This document shows, one piece after another, positions 1 to 7,175 of a stretch of DNA of 49,332 bases. The DNA lies in the NCBI RefSeq assembly GCF_012912135.1, contig NZ_QMEB01000009.1:1-49332 (forward strand). Direction: 5' to 3'. The translations under genes were made by a program, and so were the position numbers. The stretch comes from Brasilonema bromeliae SPC951. GTDB taxonomy: Bacteria > Cyanobacteriota > Cyanobacteriia > Cyanobacteriales > Nostocaceae. The notes under the pieces are model-generated. The model saw nothing but the letters and a program-made list of their open reading frames with translations. It ran no database searches and was not told the origin of the DNA. Numbering within the stretch: the first letter of the stretch is position 1; every line of letters begins with the position of its first letter.

Positions 1-43
1 ACAGAGCGGGAATGCATAACTGTGGGCTGCTGCCTCAATATAA

Positions 44-105
44 TTATTGGGAGGCAGAGCCTCCTTTGATAGCATTCCCATGCTGAGCATGGGAACGAGA
101 GGAAC
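44..105. repeat. Palindromic interspersed repeat, partial copy
   Basis: This stretch has a short palindrome (gggaggcagagcctcc) followed by a second one built on cattcccatgctgagcatggga and ending in acgag. The same building blocks (gggaggctctgcctccc and the ...acgag end) recur at 43901-44005, so this is a member of a dispersed repeat family. It lies just before the likely original start of the first gene. Confidence 0.6.
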
Positions 106-188
106 GAGAGGAACTACAGAAAAAGTGAATAACCTCAAGCCAGTAGCGGCTACATGTTCAGTAGAACAAAAACTGGAGCAAATCAAAG

Positions 189-692
189 ATGAGTTTCAAT
201 CTGACAGCTCATTCATACGTATCACCTCACCCCGCCCTGACGGGCACCCCTCTCCTTACCAAGGAGAGGGGCGAGGATAACAACAAAACTTTCCAAGAAA
301 ATTTAGAAGCTTTAGACTTGGAACCAATTGCCCAAAGATTGATGTATCCTGAACACGGTTTAGGATGGAGTTGTGAAGAAGTAGAGCAGGCGATCGCCCA
401 CTACAAAATGTTTCTCAATTTGCTCTACCTCTACCCCAATAGCGCAATTGTCCCTACCCGCGAAATTGATATTGTCTGGCATTACCACATTCTCGACACT
501 CGCAAGTATGCTTTTGATTGTGAATGGTTATTTGGTTACTTTGTACATCACAATCCCAACTTTGATTTTGGCAGTGAGCCAGACAGACTAGCTTTAGAAA
601 GGGCGTTTTTTGACACCAAAACATTGTTTGCAGAACATTTTGGCATCAGCTTAAATAAACTACAGCAAGCAAGTGCGTGTGCAGATTTGTAA
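189..692 (+). CDS. GRDP-like (glycine-rich domain-containing protein-like) protein, frameshifted by a repeat
   Basis: The 167-residue product carries the signature PTREIDIVWHYHILDTRKYA, followed by a conserved FHHNPNFDFG-like stretch, which I recognise from the bacterial GRDP-like family. Its biochemical function is unknown to me. The open frame begins at ATG 189, but residues 12-30 are encoded by an inserted palindromic repeat (222-277). A different frame, opening at GTG 125 after a GAGAGG-type ribosome site, encodes a plausible native N-terminus (VNNLKPVAATCSVEQKLEQI and onward, to about position 215). The repeat therefore appears to have split the gene with a frameshift. The present protein could arise only from restart at 189 or be absent. 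It is transcribed toward the NB-ARC gene, so the two converge. Confidence 0.7.
   Translation: MSFNLTAHSYVSPHPALTGTPLLTKERGEDNNKTFQENLEALDLEPIAQRLMYPEHGLGWSCEEVEQAIAHYKMFLNLLYLYPNSAIVPTREIDIVWHYHILDTRKYAFDCEWLFGYFVHHNPNFDFGSEPDRLALERAFFDTKTLFAEHFGISLNKLQQASACADL
222..277. repeat. Palindromic repeat (cacctcacccc...ggagaggggcgagg) inside the first gene
   Basis: This is a hairpin-rich element with ctctccttaccaaggagag at its core. Related copies lie at 703-775 and, inverted, at 47082-47146; the three share the cacctcaccccgcc edge and the gagagggg stem. This copy sits inside coding sequence and changes its frame. Confidence 0.75.
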
Positions 693-702
693 CCACGCTT
701 AC

Positions 703-775
703 ACCTCACCCCGCATTTGAGTATCGCAAACGCTCCCCTCTCCAAAACATCGGAGAGGGGCAGGGGGTGAGGTTC
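703..775. repeat. Palindromic repeat, second copy, between convergent genes
   Basis: It begins cacctcaccccgc, has a cccctctcc...ggagagggg stem and ends gggggtgagg. It sits between the convergent ends of the GRDP-like gene and the NB-ARC gene and could also act as a bidirectional terminator, though no long T run follows. Confidence 0.6.
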
Positions 776-791
776 TTTTGTAATGACTGCA

Positions 792-3155
792 TTACCTATC
801 CTCAATAGCTTGGAGCAAGGTTCTCATTTCTCTTGCTTCCGGTATCATTTTCAAGCTCTCAAAACTAAGGGCGGCTTCTTGCGCCCAGGTGCGAGCTTGT
901 TCCAAATTTCCTTGTCGCTGCAACAAGTAAGCAAAGGAACGCTGGTGAAAGGCGATAGAATGCTTATCTTTGTTACACTCCGCCACAGGGAAACCCTGCT
1001 CCAAAATTTGTTGAGCGACTTCTAAATTTCCTTCCTCAATTGCGACATCAGCTAACCAGTTTTGGATGGCAATCTCCGCCCGCTCCCATCCTATATCCTT
1101 TGCTTGTTTCAGTGCTCGTTGGTAAAGTTTCTTGGCTTGCACATAATCCTTAGTTAGGAAGAGGATTTTAGCTTGATAATAATGGGTTTGAATCTGCTGT
1201 CGCTGGCGTTCTAACTCTTCTACACCAGACTGTTTCAGCATATTTTGCTTGATTTTAATCCACTCATGTGCTAATTCAAATTTCTGTTGATGGATGCACA
1301 AAACAACCATCCTAGCTGCTAATTCCACTTGGAAGGTGATGTCTTTATGGTTCCGTAAATCCCAAGCATGTTCCAAAAGTGTGCTGGCTTCTTCCAGACA
1401 TTCTGGTTGTCTTGTCAAAGTGAGTGTCCAACCTTTGTCATACAAAATCTCTGCCAGTGTTGACCAATCGCCGCGCCTTTCAGTAGCCCCTTGCAACCAA
1501 TCCGTCCACATAAGGCGGTCATCCCAATACCCACGCACATGAGCATATCCTTTGATTTGTCTCCATAAAGTTAGGATATCTTCATATCTTTCCTTTTCCC
1601 TTTCCCTGCACCATTTCATGACCTCCTGAAGATTCTCCCACTCCAAATCTATATGACTGTATTCGGGATACCATTTCTTTTCATCTATATTTCCGTATTT
1701 CTGCGAGAAGTCGAGATACCACTCAACCCAGCGCGATCGCACTTTCTCCTCAAATTCTAGATTGGCTGTGAGTTCAGCACGCGCATACTCACGAGTCAGC
1801 GGGTGTAACCTATACCTTGCGTCCTGCTGGCGAACTAGCGAAAGTTGTTGCAGTTTGGCTAATCCATCACCAGTATTCATCGAGTCTTCCTCAGCAATTT
1901 CAGCAATGGTTTCTCTCTCAACTGGTTCGGGGAATAGCGATAGCGTCATGAGTATTCGGTGGGACGGTTTTCCTCGCATACGTTCCACAGAAGCCTCGAA
2001 ACAGAAGCGAGCCACATCACCTGTAGCACTTTGTAATTTTGTCAGCACATCTTGGAGCGAATATCCTGCCGCTAACTGACCAACAGTATAAACTATTGCT
2101 GCTGGGATGGCGTGGGTATTCTGGCACAGTACTTTTGCATCAATTGGCTGTAACTCGACTCCTTTTTCTTCGGCTTGGTGTGTGATTAGGCTTAGAGCAT
2201 CTTCTTCGTGTAGCGATTCCAAACGGATTGGTACAAACAAAGCTTGTTCGCGTGTCGTCAGGATAACTTTAACTGTACGTGGTAAATCATACACAAAGCT
2301 TAATAATTCCTGTTTATCTTCGATAGTTTCCAAATTGTCCACAATTAGCAAAGTTCGCTGGCGCTTGAGGCTATCTCGAATCAAATCAAGCTGATCGTCT
2401 GGCGACCTGTAGCTAATTTCAGGGCGTTCTAGGGTATGGGCGATCGTCCGGTAAATGTCTCGTAAACTACGTTCGCGCTTGAGGCGAGGCAAAATCCGCA
2501 AAGCTTTGAGATACTGCTGTTTAGCTGATGTAAAAATAATTGCCTCAAAAGTCGGTACGGTCATTCCCTCAAAGGACTGCACTACTGAACCTGGCTGACT
2601 AGCTTCGAGACAACGATGTGCAGTTTCTAGGACTAGTGTTGTCTTTCCTACACCCCCAACACCATCAACACTGATTAAATGAGCCGAATGCTCAGAGGAA
2701 AGCAGCTCCAACAAGCGAGCTAATTCCTGACGGCGACCGATAAAAGTGGTACATTCTCGCTTGGGTAAGTTTTCGTAGATAGGCGGTGATGCAGTTCCGG
2801 TGTTTGTTACTGGCTTGATTATAACTTTGGGAGAAACTGTACTCTCACCCTGCAGTTCTTTAGGAGTTTTTGCGGGAACAGTTGACTCTGAAGTCTTTTG
2901 TGTTACACCTTGTTGTAATTGCTCAGTGAGAAAAATTCGCAGTCGGTTCTCCTTACCTCGACTGCTACCACTAACTTTAAATTTGTTGTACACCTGTCCC
3001 ATTCGCTTCAAACAGGCTCCCTCAGATGTATTTAGCTTCTTAGCGATGTCGTAATAATTCAGTTCCTCGCCATAGCGAAGCAGAAAAACTTCCTCCTGGT
3101 CTTTGGACAGTTCATAGTTACGAGCCATCTGCGCTAAAAAGTCGCGTGGGAGCAT
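792..3155 (-). CDS. NB-ARC STAND ATPase with N-terminal HTH-like domain and TPR-like tail
   Basis: This is a 787-residue signalling ATPase of the STAND class. The first ~85 residues (LSKDQEEVFLLRYGEELN..DIAKKL..SEGACLKRMGQVYNKF) match the helix-turn-helix-like N-terminal module common on cyanobacterial NB-ARC proteins and linked to vWA-MoxR systems. An FIGRRQEL motif opens the nucleotide-binding region. Walker A is GVGGVGKTT at about residues 165-173, and Walker B-like TLLIVDNLE lies near residue 270. The C-terminal ~250 residues are helical repeats of TPR type (for example AKKLYQRALKQAKDIGWERA). The start is set at ATG 3155 rather than the upstream in-frame ATG 3170, because GAGGAAAGG just before 3155 makes a good ribosome site. 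STAND proteins usually oligomerise on sensing a ligand. Whether this one is regulatory or antiviral cannot be told from sequence. Confidence 0.88.
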   Translation of the reverse strand: MLPRDFLAQMARNYELSKDQEEVFLLRYGEELNYYDIAKKLNTSEGACLKRMGQVYNKFKVSGSSRGKENRLRIFLTEQLQQGVTQKTSESTVPAKTPKELQGESTVSPKVIIKPVTNTGTASPPIYENLPKRECTTFIGRRQELARLLELLSSEHSAHLISVDGVGGVGKTTLVLETAHRCLEASQPGSVVQSFEGMTVPTFEAIIFTSAKQQYLKALRILPRLKRERSLRDIYRTIAHTLERPEISYRSPDDQLDLIRDSLKRQRTLLIVDNLETIEDKQELLSFVYDLPRTVKVILTTREQALFVPIRLESLHEEDALSLITHQAEEKGVELQPIDAKVLCQNTHAIPAAIVYTVGQLAAGYSLQDVLTKLQSATGDVARFCFEASVERMRGKPSHRILMTLSLFPEPVERETIAEIAEEDSMNTGDGLAKLQQLSLVRQQDARYRLHPLTREYARAELTANLEFEEKVRSRWVEWYLDFSQKYGNIDEKKWYPEYSHIDLEWENLQEVMKWCREREKERYEDILTLWRQIKGYAHVRGYWDDRLMWTDWLQGATERRGDWSTLAEILYDKGWTLTLTRQPECLEEASTLLEHAWDLRNHKDITFQVELAARMVVLCIHQQKFELAHEWIKIKQNMLKQSGVEELERQRQQIQTHYYQAKILFLTKDYVQAKKLYQRALKQAKDIGWERAEIAIQNWLADVAIEEGNLEVAQQILEQGFPVAECNKDKHSIAFHQRSFAYLLQRQGNLEQARTWAQEAALSFESLKMIPEAREMRTLLQAIEDR

Positions 3156-3187
3156 TCTGCCTTTCCTCATATCATCCGTATACTCAG

Positions 3188-3332
3188 ATTTTGCACCTAG
3201 CCCTAGCGATTAGAAATCGCGGCTATACAAACCAAGTCCGCCTGCGCGGACTAACAGAAAATCAGCGGTTTCAAACCCGCGTAGGCGGGTTTTGTCTGTG
3301 TAGCCGCGACTTCCAGTCGCTTGGTGCAAGAT
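3188..3332. mobile_element. MITE-like element with ATYTTGCACC ends (145 bp)
   Basis: The ends are attttgcacc (3188-3197) and ggtgcaagat (3323-3332), inverted with one mismatch. Inside are nested palindromes: agcgattagaaatcgcgg pairs with the matching ccgcgacttccagtcgct arm, and there are smaller GC-rich hairpins. Two 159-bp elements at 39269-39427 and 44912-45070 carry the same terminal sequence, although their interiors differ. No target duplication is visible here. Confidence 0.55.
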
Positions 3333-3549
3333 GTAAGTATACCCAGTTTACTTATTCCGAAGTTTCCGGAGAAATACAGAGGCTCATTTGAAATTCTTAT
3401 AAATCAGGTAGTTGTCAGAACAAAATTTATAGTGTAATTTCTTAGATTATAGTTTCAGAGGTTACATATTTTTTAAGAGTTTTTCCTACCCTCAGAATTA
3501 AATTTCCAGTCACAGCAACGGTCACCAGTTCCAAATTTAGGAGGACATC

Positions 3550-4089
3550 ATGAAAAGATTGTTGTTAACAGTACTAGGCTTGTTCACGTTTATTGTATGT
3601 ACTGCACTGACGATACAACTATCCAAAGCAGCTCCAGCAACTGCAGGGTGGTCCGATTATACGACAGCAACAGCAGGAGCTTATTGCCTAGCGAAACACC
3701 CTTATCTAACGAGTTACTCAGGCACGACGTTCACACCAGACGGCTTTGAGATTGCTACAGCTCCTGGACTCGTCGGCGCTGTTCGTCGTAATTTTGTATA
3801 TGACAGAAGCTCAAGCACGACGGATCAAGGAAATGGGCAGACCTGCGCTCAGGCTTGCGGGGAATTTGGAAAATTTTACTCCCCTTCTTACAAAGGAAAA
3901 TCTTTGACACAAAAGGTTGGTCAAACAACAATTGCAAGTGGTCTAGGAGACATTGCTTCATTGGCTGTCCAAGACAAGGATTTTTATTTGGATAAAACAG
4001 TAGTTGCGGGCATATGGGCGAGACCGAGTACCTATCAGGAAGCTGATGTTGCTCAGGCAGATTTCTGTTGCTGCCAAATCAGTAACTGA
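3550..4089 (+). CDS. Small exported cysteine-containing protein of unknown function
   Basis: This is a 179-residue product preceded by a strong ribosome site (TTAGGAGG seven bases before ATG). Residues 1-28 form a signal peptide: MKR, then a leucine/threonine-rich hydrophobic core, with probable cleavage near SKAAPA. The mature part has cysteine clusters CAQAC (mid-protein) and FCCCQ at the extreme C-terminus, plus an isolated early YCLA cysteine, suggesting disulfides outside the cytoplasm or metal binding. I do not recognise the family. It stands alone, with repeats on both sides. Confidence 0.75.
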   Translation: MKRLLLTVLGLFTFIVCTALTIQLSKAAPATAGWSDYTTATAGAYCLAKHPYLTSYSGTTFTPDGFEIATAPGLVGAVRRNFVYDRSSSTTDQGNGQTCAQACGEFGKFYSPSYKGKSLTQKVGQTTIASGLGDIASLAVQDKDFYLDKTVVAGIWARPSTYQEADVAQADFCCCQISN

Positions 4090-4106
4090 TTAGTTTTATC
4101 GTAGTA

Positions 4107-4294
4107 ATACCAATTCAAAAAATGATTGCTACACATGTAGGTTGGGTTGAGGCACGAAACCCAACGCCTACAATGCCTGTAAATGTTGGGTTTCGCTCCG
4201 CTCTAACGGACACTTTCTTCAACGGGGGGAACCCCCGCACAGAAGTGTCCTCCCCAACCTACACATCTGTCGCATTCTGTCCTCAAATTGGTAT
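4107..4294. mobile_element. MITE-like element with ATACCAATT terminal inverted repeats (188 bp)
   Basis: The outer ends ATACCAATT (4107-4115) and AATTGGTAT (4286-4294) are perfect inverted repeats. Inside lies a second inverted pair, gtaggttggg (4138-4147) and ccccaacctac (4252-4262), and a nested gaaacccaacg/tgttgggtttc hairpin. There is no coding capacity. This architecture fits a non-autonomous element mobilised by a transposase elsewhere in the genome. Confidence 0.6.
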
Positions 4295-4309
4295 AAGTTT
4301 GGTTGTTTT

Positions 4310-4390
4310 GTGGCGATCTGCGCTCCGCGCAGCAGCGTTTGCGCAGCGCCCCCTTAGGGGCTAGCGATCGCTCAAGGGGTACTACACTCC
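4310..4390. repeat. GC-rich palindromic repeat (gcgcagcgcccccttaggggctagcg family)
   Basis: A run of short palindromes (ctgcgctccgcgcagcag, cccccttagggg) ends in a HIP1 octamer. A near-identical segment, tgcgcagcgcccccttaggg, recurs at about 39661-39680, so it is a dispersed repeat. It occupies the gap upstream of the AraC regulator together with the MITE-like element. Confidence 0.6.
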
Positions 4391-4527
4391 CGCAGGGAAC
4401 CGTCCAAAGGGCATTAGCGCAAAGCTTCTGTAAATTCATCTGCGTCCATCGGCGTGCATCTGCGGTTAAATAGTTATTTTTTTAGACTTTTGCAACAAGT
4501 CTAGTCAACTCGCACCAGGAGAAAGTG

Positions 4528-5442
4528 ATGCCAGAAGAGCAGACTTTGGTTATTGACCATTTGCAGAAAGATTCTACTTTACCAGTTATGCCAAATCCGC
4601 CTCTTTTGACCAGTCAGAAATCAGGATGGAGCAGTATTCATCTAGGACATTTTCGCCAGCCAGCTTGGGAATTACCTAAATTCTCTAGCCTCCAACATAT
4701 CATCAGCATTCCAATCGCGCTGCATCACACAGTAAGCGTAGAATTTGTTTTGGAAGGTCATCTACATAGAATCCAATATCATCCGAGCGATCGTATAGAT
4801 GGCTGCGTTGAAATATTCCCTGCAGGTCCATGTTCTAAAATCTCCTGGGATAAAGAGATTGACTTTACTCATTTCTATCTTGAGCCTACATTTGTTTCTC
4901 AAGTAGCTCATGAAGCAATCGATCCGGATCATGTTGAGCTTCTGTTTGAACCGAAGAAAGTCGATTTACTAGTTTATCAGATTTGTCTAGCACTCAAAGC
5001 AGATTTAGATGTTGATGGAAGTGGAAACGGCTTCTATGCAGATTCGATGGCAACTGCACTATCGGCACACTTGCTACGCCACTACGCAACCCGTAAACAT
5101 ACTTTGCAAGAGTATGAAGATGGTCTACCCAAACACAAATTACAACAAGCTTTTGACTATATCAATGAGCATTTAGGTGAGGATTTATTATTGACAGAAA
5201 TTGCTGCCCAATTGCATATGAGCCAGTACTATTTCTGTCGTCTGTTCAAACAGTCTACGGGAATGACTCCCCATCGATACTTGATTCAACAGCGGGTAGA
5301 ACGGGCAAAGCAGTTGTTGAGGCAACCAGAACTAACGGTTACGGATGTGGCGATGGCGTGCGGATTTGCAAATCAGAGTCATCTTGCCAAGCACTTTCGC
5401 CAACATACAGGGGTGACACCCAAACAATTTCGCAAGATGTAG
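4528..5442 (+). CDS. AraC-family transcriptional regulator
   Basis: This is a 304-residue regulator. The C-terminal ~100 residues hold the double helix-turn-helix of AraC/XylS proteins: LLLTEIAAQLHMSQYYFCRL for the first HTH, and VTDVAMACGFANQSHLAKHF with the family signature HTGVTPKQFR for the second. The N-terminal ~195 residues should form the ligand-binding or dimer domain and do not reveal the ligand. An AGGAG site at 4517-4521 precedes ATG 4528; an in-frame GTG lies immediately upstream at 4525. No target gene is adjacent in the same direction, apart from the Het-C gene 570 bases on. DNA binding is confident, the signal unknown. Confidence 0.93.
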   Translation: MPEEQTLVIDHLQKDSTLPVMPNPPLLTSQKSGWSSIHLGHFRQPAWELPKFSSLQHIISIPIALHHTVSVEFVLEGHLHRIQYHPSDRIDGCVEIFPAGPCSKISWDKEIDFTHFYLEPTFVSQVAHEAIDPDHVELLFEPKKVDLLVYQICLALKADLDVDGSGNGFYADSMATALSAHLLRHYATRKHTLQEYEDGLPKHKLQQAFDYINEHLGEDLLLTEIAAQLHMSQYYFCRLFKQSTGMTPHRYLIQQRVERAKQLLRQPELTVTDVAMACGFANQSHLAKHFRQHTGVTPKQFRKM

Positions 5443-6016
5443 CAAGATTGTGTTCAAAATAGCAATAAAATATTCGACTTCAATTGGCAATGTTAGCTAA
5501 GGTTATCTCATTATTTTTCCTTTCCCATTACTAGAGCAAGTAGGCTTATAGATAACCTGACACACGGTATTAACACTTAAAAATGACTGATGAATTAGGG
5601 TGCGTCATTCCTTTTCCAAAGCACTATCAGAGGAAAGAAGATGATTGATAGCTGGGCGAATGCACCAAACGGTAGCATCAGAAGTTATGGCGAGATGACG
5701 CTCTCAATTTCAGGCGATAAGCCGGAGGCTTGACGCTACGCGTATCGCATGAGAAAAATCTCAGGCGGGGAAATTTTCGGTGGTAGCGCGTGGAGTCGTT
5801 AAGCAGGTGTTTTGCAGGGCGATCGCTCTTTCTAAATTTAGGTAGTCCTGGGCAGAAATCGGGGTAGCAAAGCATTGGCTCAGGTGAAGGAAAGTATTGC
5901 GATAGGTCGGTTGTGAAATAGCAGCCGTAGAAAATCTTTAAAAAAAGCCTAAAGAAGCCTTTAGAGGCTCAGGTTGCAGATGGGAATTGTTTACCTTTCA
6001 ATAAGGTAGTTAAAGT
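5443..6016. other. Non-coding gap between the araC-like and Het-C genes
   Basis: I see no supportable gene. The stretch holds a HIP1 octamer and a hairpin at 5946-5969 (agcctaaag / ctttagaggct). On the minus strand this hairpin is followed by a seven-T run, so it would act as a leftward intrinsic terminator, although no minus-strand gene is apparent to its right. The short open frame on the minus strand at 5678-5875 has no recognisable motif. Confidence 0.5.
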
Positions 6017-6910
6017 ATGAAAAGAATTCGCGCAGTTTTTGTCTTTTTAGTGGTTTTAGTTGCAGGTTTGAGAAGAAAACGAGTAGCCGTGCAGAAACTT
6101 ATGTTAAGGCTAAAACTCAATAAGGGCAGGCACTTCATTAGAGGCTTTACAGTTATTACAGCTACGCTGCTGCTGATAGGGTTACTATTGACAACCGAAT
6201 CGGTTTTAGCTTTCAAGCCAAATGAAAAGGGACACCTCGGTATTACGTCTGATGCAGTAAGACCTATTGAAAGAGTTGTGGGTGGTGTGAGACTCAGGTT
6301 TTCTCCACAAGCTTTAGAAGAGATTCGCAAAGCCAATGAATCTACTGACGACCTGAGCAGTGGCGATTTCTTTAGATCCGAAAAGCATTTTGACAATGAG
6401 GAATTTTTCGCTGGAACAACGCGCTTATTGGAGCTTAAAGGTTACATCATTAGTCAAATTACAAGTTTTTCACCTAATGGCAAAAATGCGCGAACTGCTC
6501 TGGGCGGCGCGTTGCATACAATTCAGGATTTTTATGCTCATACCAACTGGGTAGAGTTAGGTCACACCAGTATCGACACTCAGCTTGGTCGTACTACGAT
6601 TCCAAAACCCCCTATAACCACTCCAACATCTCCCGCAAATGACCAAAGTACCCTTCTCCCTGGTCTTACTGTACTAACTTCTGGCTACTTTGTCACGCCG
6701 CCATATTGCAGTGCACCTCCAGGTAAAACTCGTCATGGTGTATCTGGCTTGTGTACTAATGGTCTCAATAAGGATGAACCGGGCAGACCTGGGTATCCTC
6801 AAGCACGCGGACTAGCAGTTATAGCTAGCCAAGACTTTATTAATCAAATTCTCGACACCCCAGGTGTTGCAGGTAATGACAGGGCGATTAGAACCCTAAT
6901 GGGAATTTAG
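6017..6910 (+). CDS. Exported Het-C-domain protein (possibly lacking a downstream vWA domain)
   Basis: This is a 297-residue protein. Two hydrophobic stretches lie near the N-terminus (residues 5-17 and 44-65). The second, ending TTESVLA/FKP, looks like the real signal peptide, so ATG 6101 (residue 29) is an alternative start. The mature region begins FKPNEKGHLGITSDAVRP and contains HFDNEEFFAGTTRLLELK and LGGALHTIQDFYAHTNWVEL. These are hallmarks of the Het-C N-terminal domain, named after the fungal heterokaryon incompatibility protein; its His/Asp pattern resembles zinc-dependent phospholipase C folds. The protein stops at IRTLMGI, the point where many bacterial relatives, as I recall, continue into a von Willebrand A domain. 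It is likely periplasmic or secreted. Enzymatic activity is unproven. Confidence 0.82.
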   Translation: MKRIRAVFVFLVVLVAGLRRKRVAVQKLMLRLKLNKGRHFIRGFTVITATLLLIGLLLTTESVLAFKPNEKGHLGITSDAVRPIERVVGGVRLRFSPQALEEIRKANESTDDLSSGDFFRSEKHFDNEEFFAGTTRLLELKGYIISQITSFSPNGKNARTALGGALHTIQDFYAHTNWVELGHTSIDTQLGRTTIPKPPITTPTSPANDQSTLLPGLTVLTSGYFVTPPYCSAPPGKTRHGVSGLCTNGLNKDEPGRPGYPQARGLAVIASQDFINQILDTPGVAGNDRAIRTLMGI

Positions 6911-7049
6911 AAGCACCTTGTAGAGTTCTGCTTTCAAGGATGTCCATACCTTATAAGGTTCGGTACAAGAGATAACAAAGTTTTGGTTTCTTCGGGAGTC
7001 ACTGTCACCCTTGTAGGAGAAGACTTTCACCTCTATCCCAAGATCAGCT

Positions 7050-7109
7050 ATGAAATTTTCGCTTGTTCGATTCCTTAGCGTTTTTATCCTAAGTTATTTA
7101 TTGGTTTAG
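7050..7109 (+). other. Isolated signal-peptide-like mini-ORF (19 codons)
   Basis: ATG 7050 opens MKFSLVRFLSVFILSYLLV followed by TAG. It resembles the first half of a signal peptide and may be the relic of a secreted-protein gene lost between the Het-C and RTX genes. It is short enough to be chance. Confidence 0.25.
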
Positions 7110-7175
7110 AAACGAGTTACACATGTGGTTTGCCCTGCACCACGACTAAAAATATACATACTTCAGGCAATAACT

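Noticed and set aside
5678-5875. 65-residue minus-strand frame between the AraC and Het-C genes
   Set aside because: No recognisable motif, no ribosome site, atypical composition.
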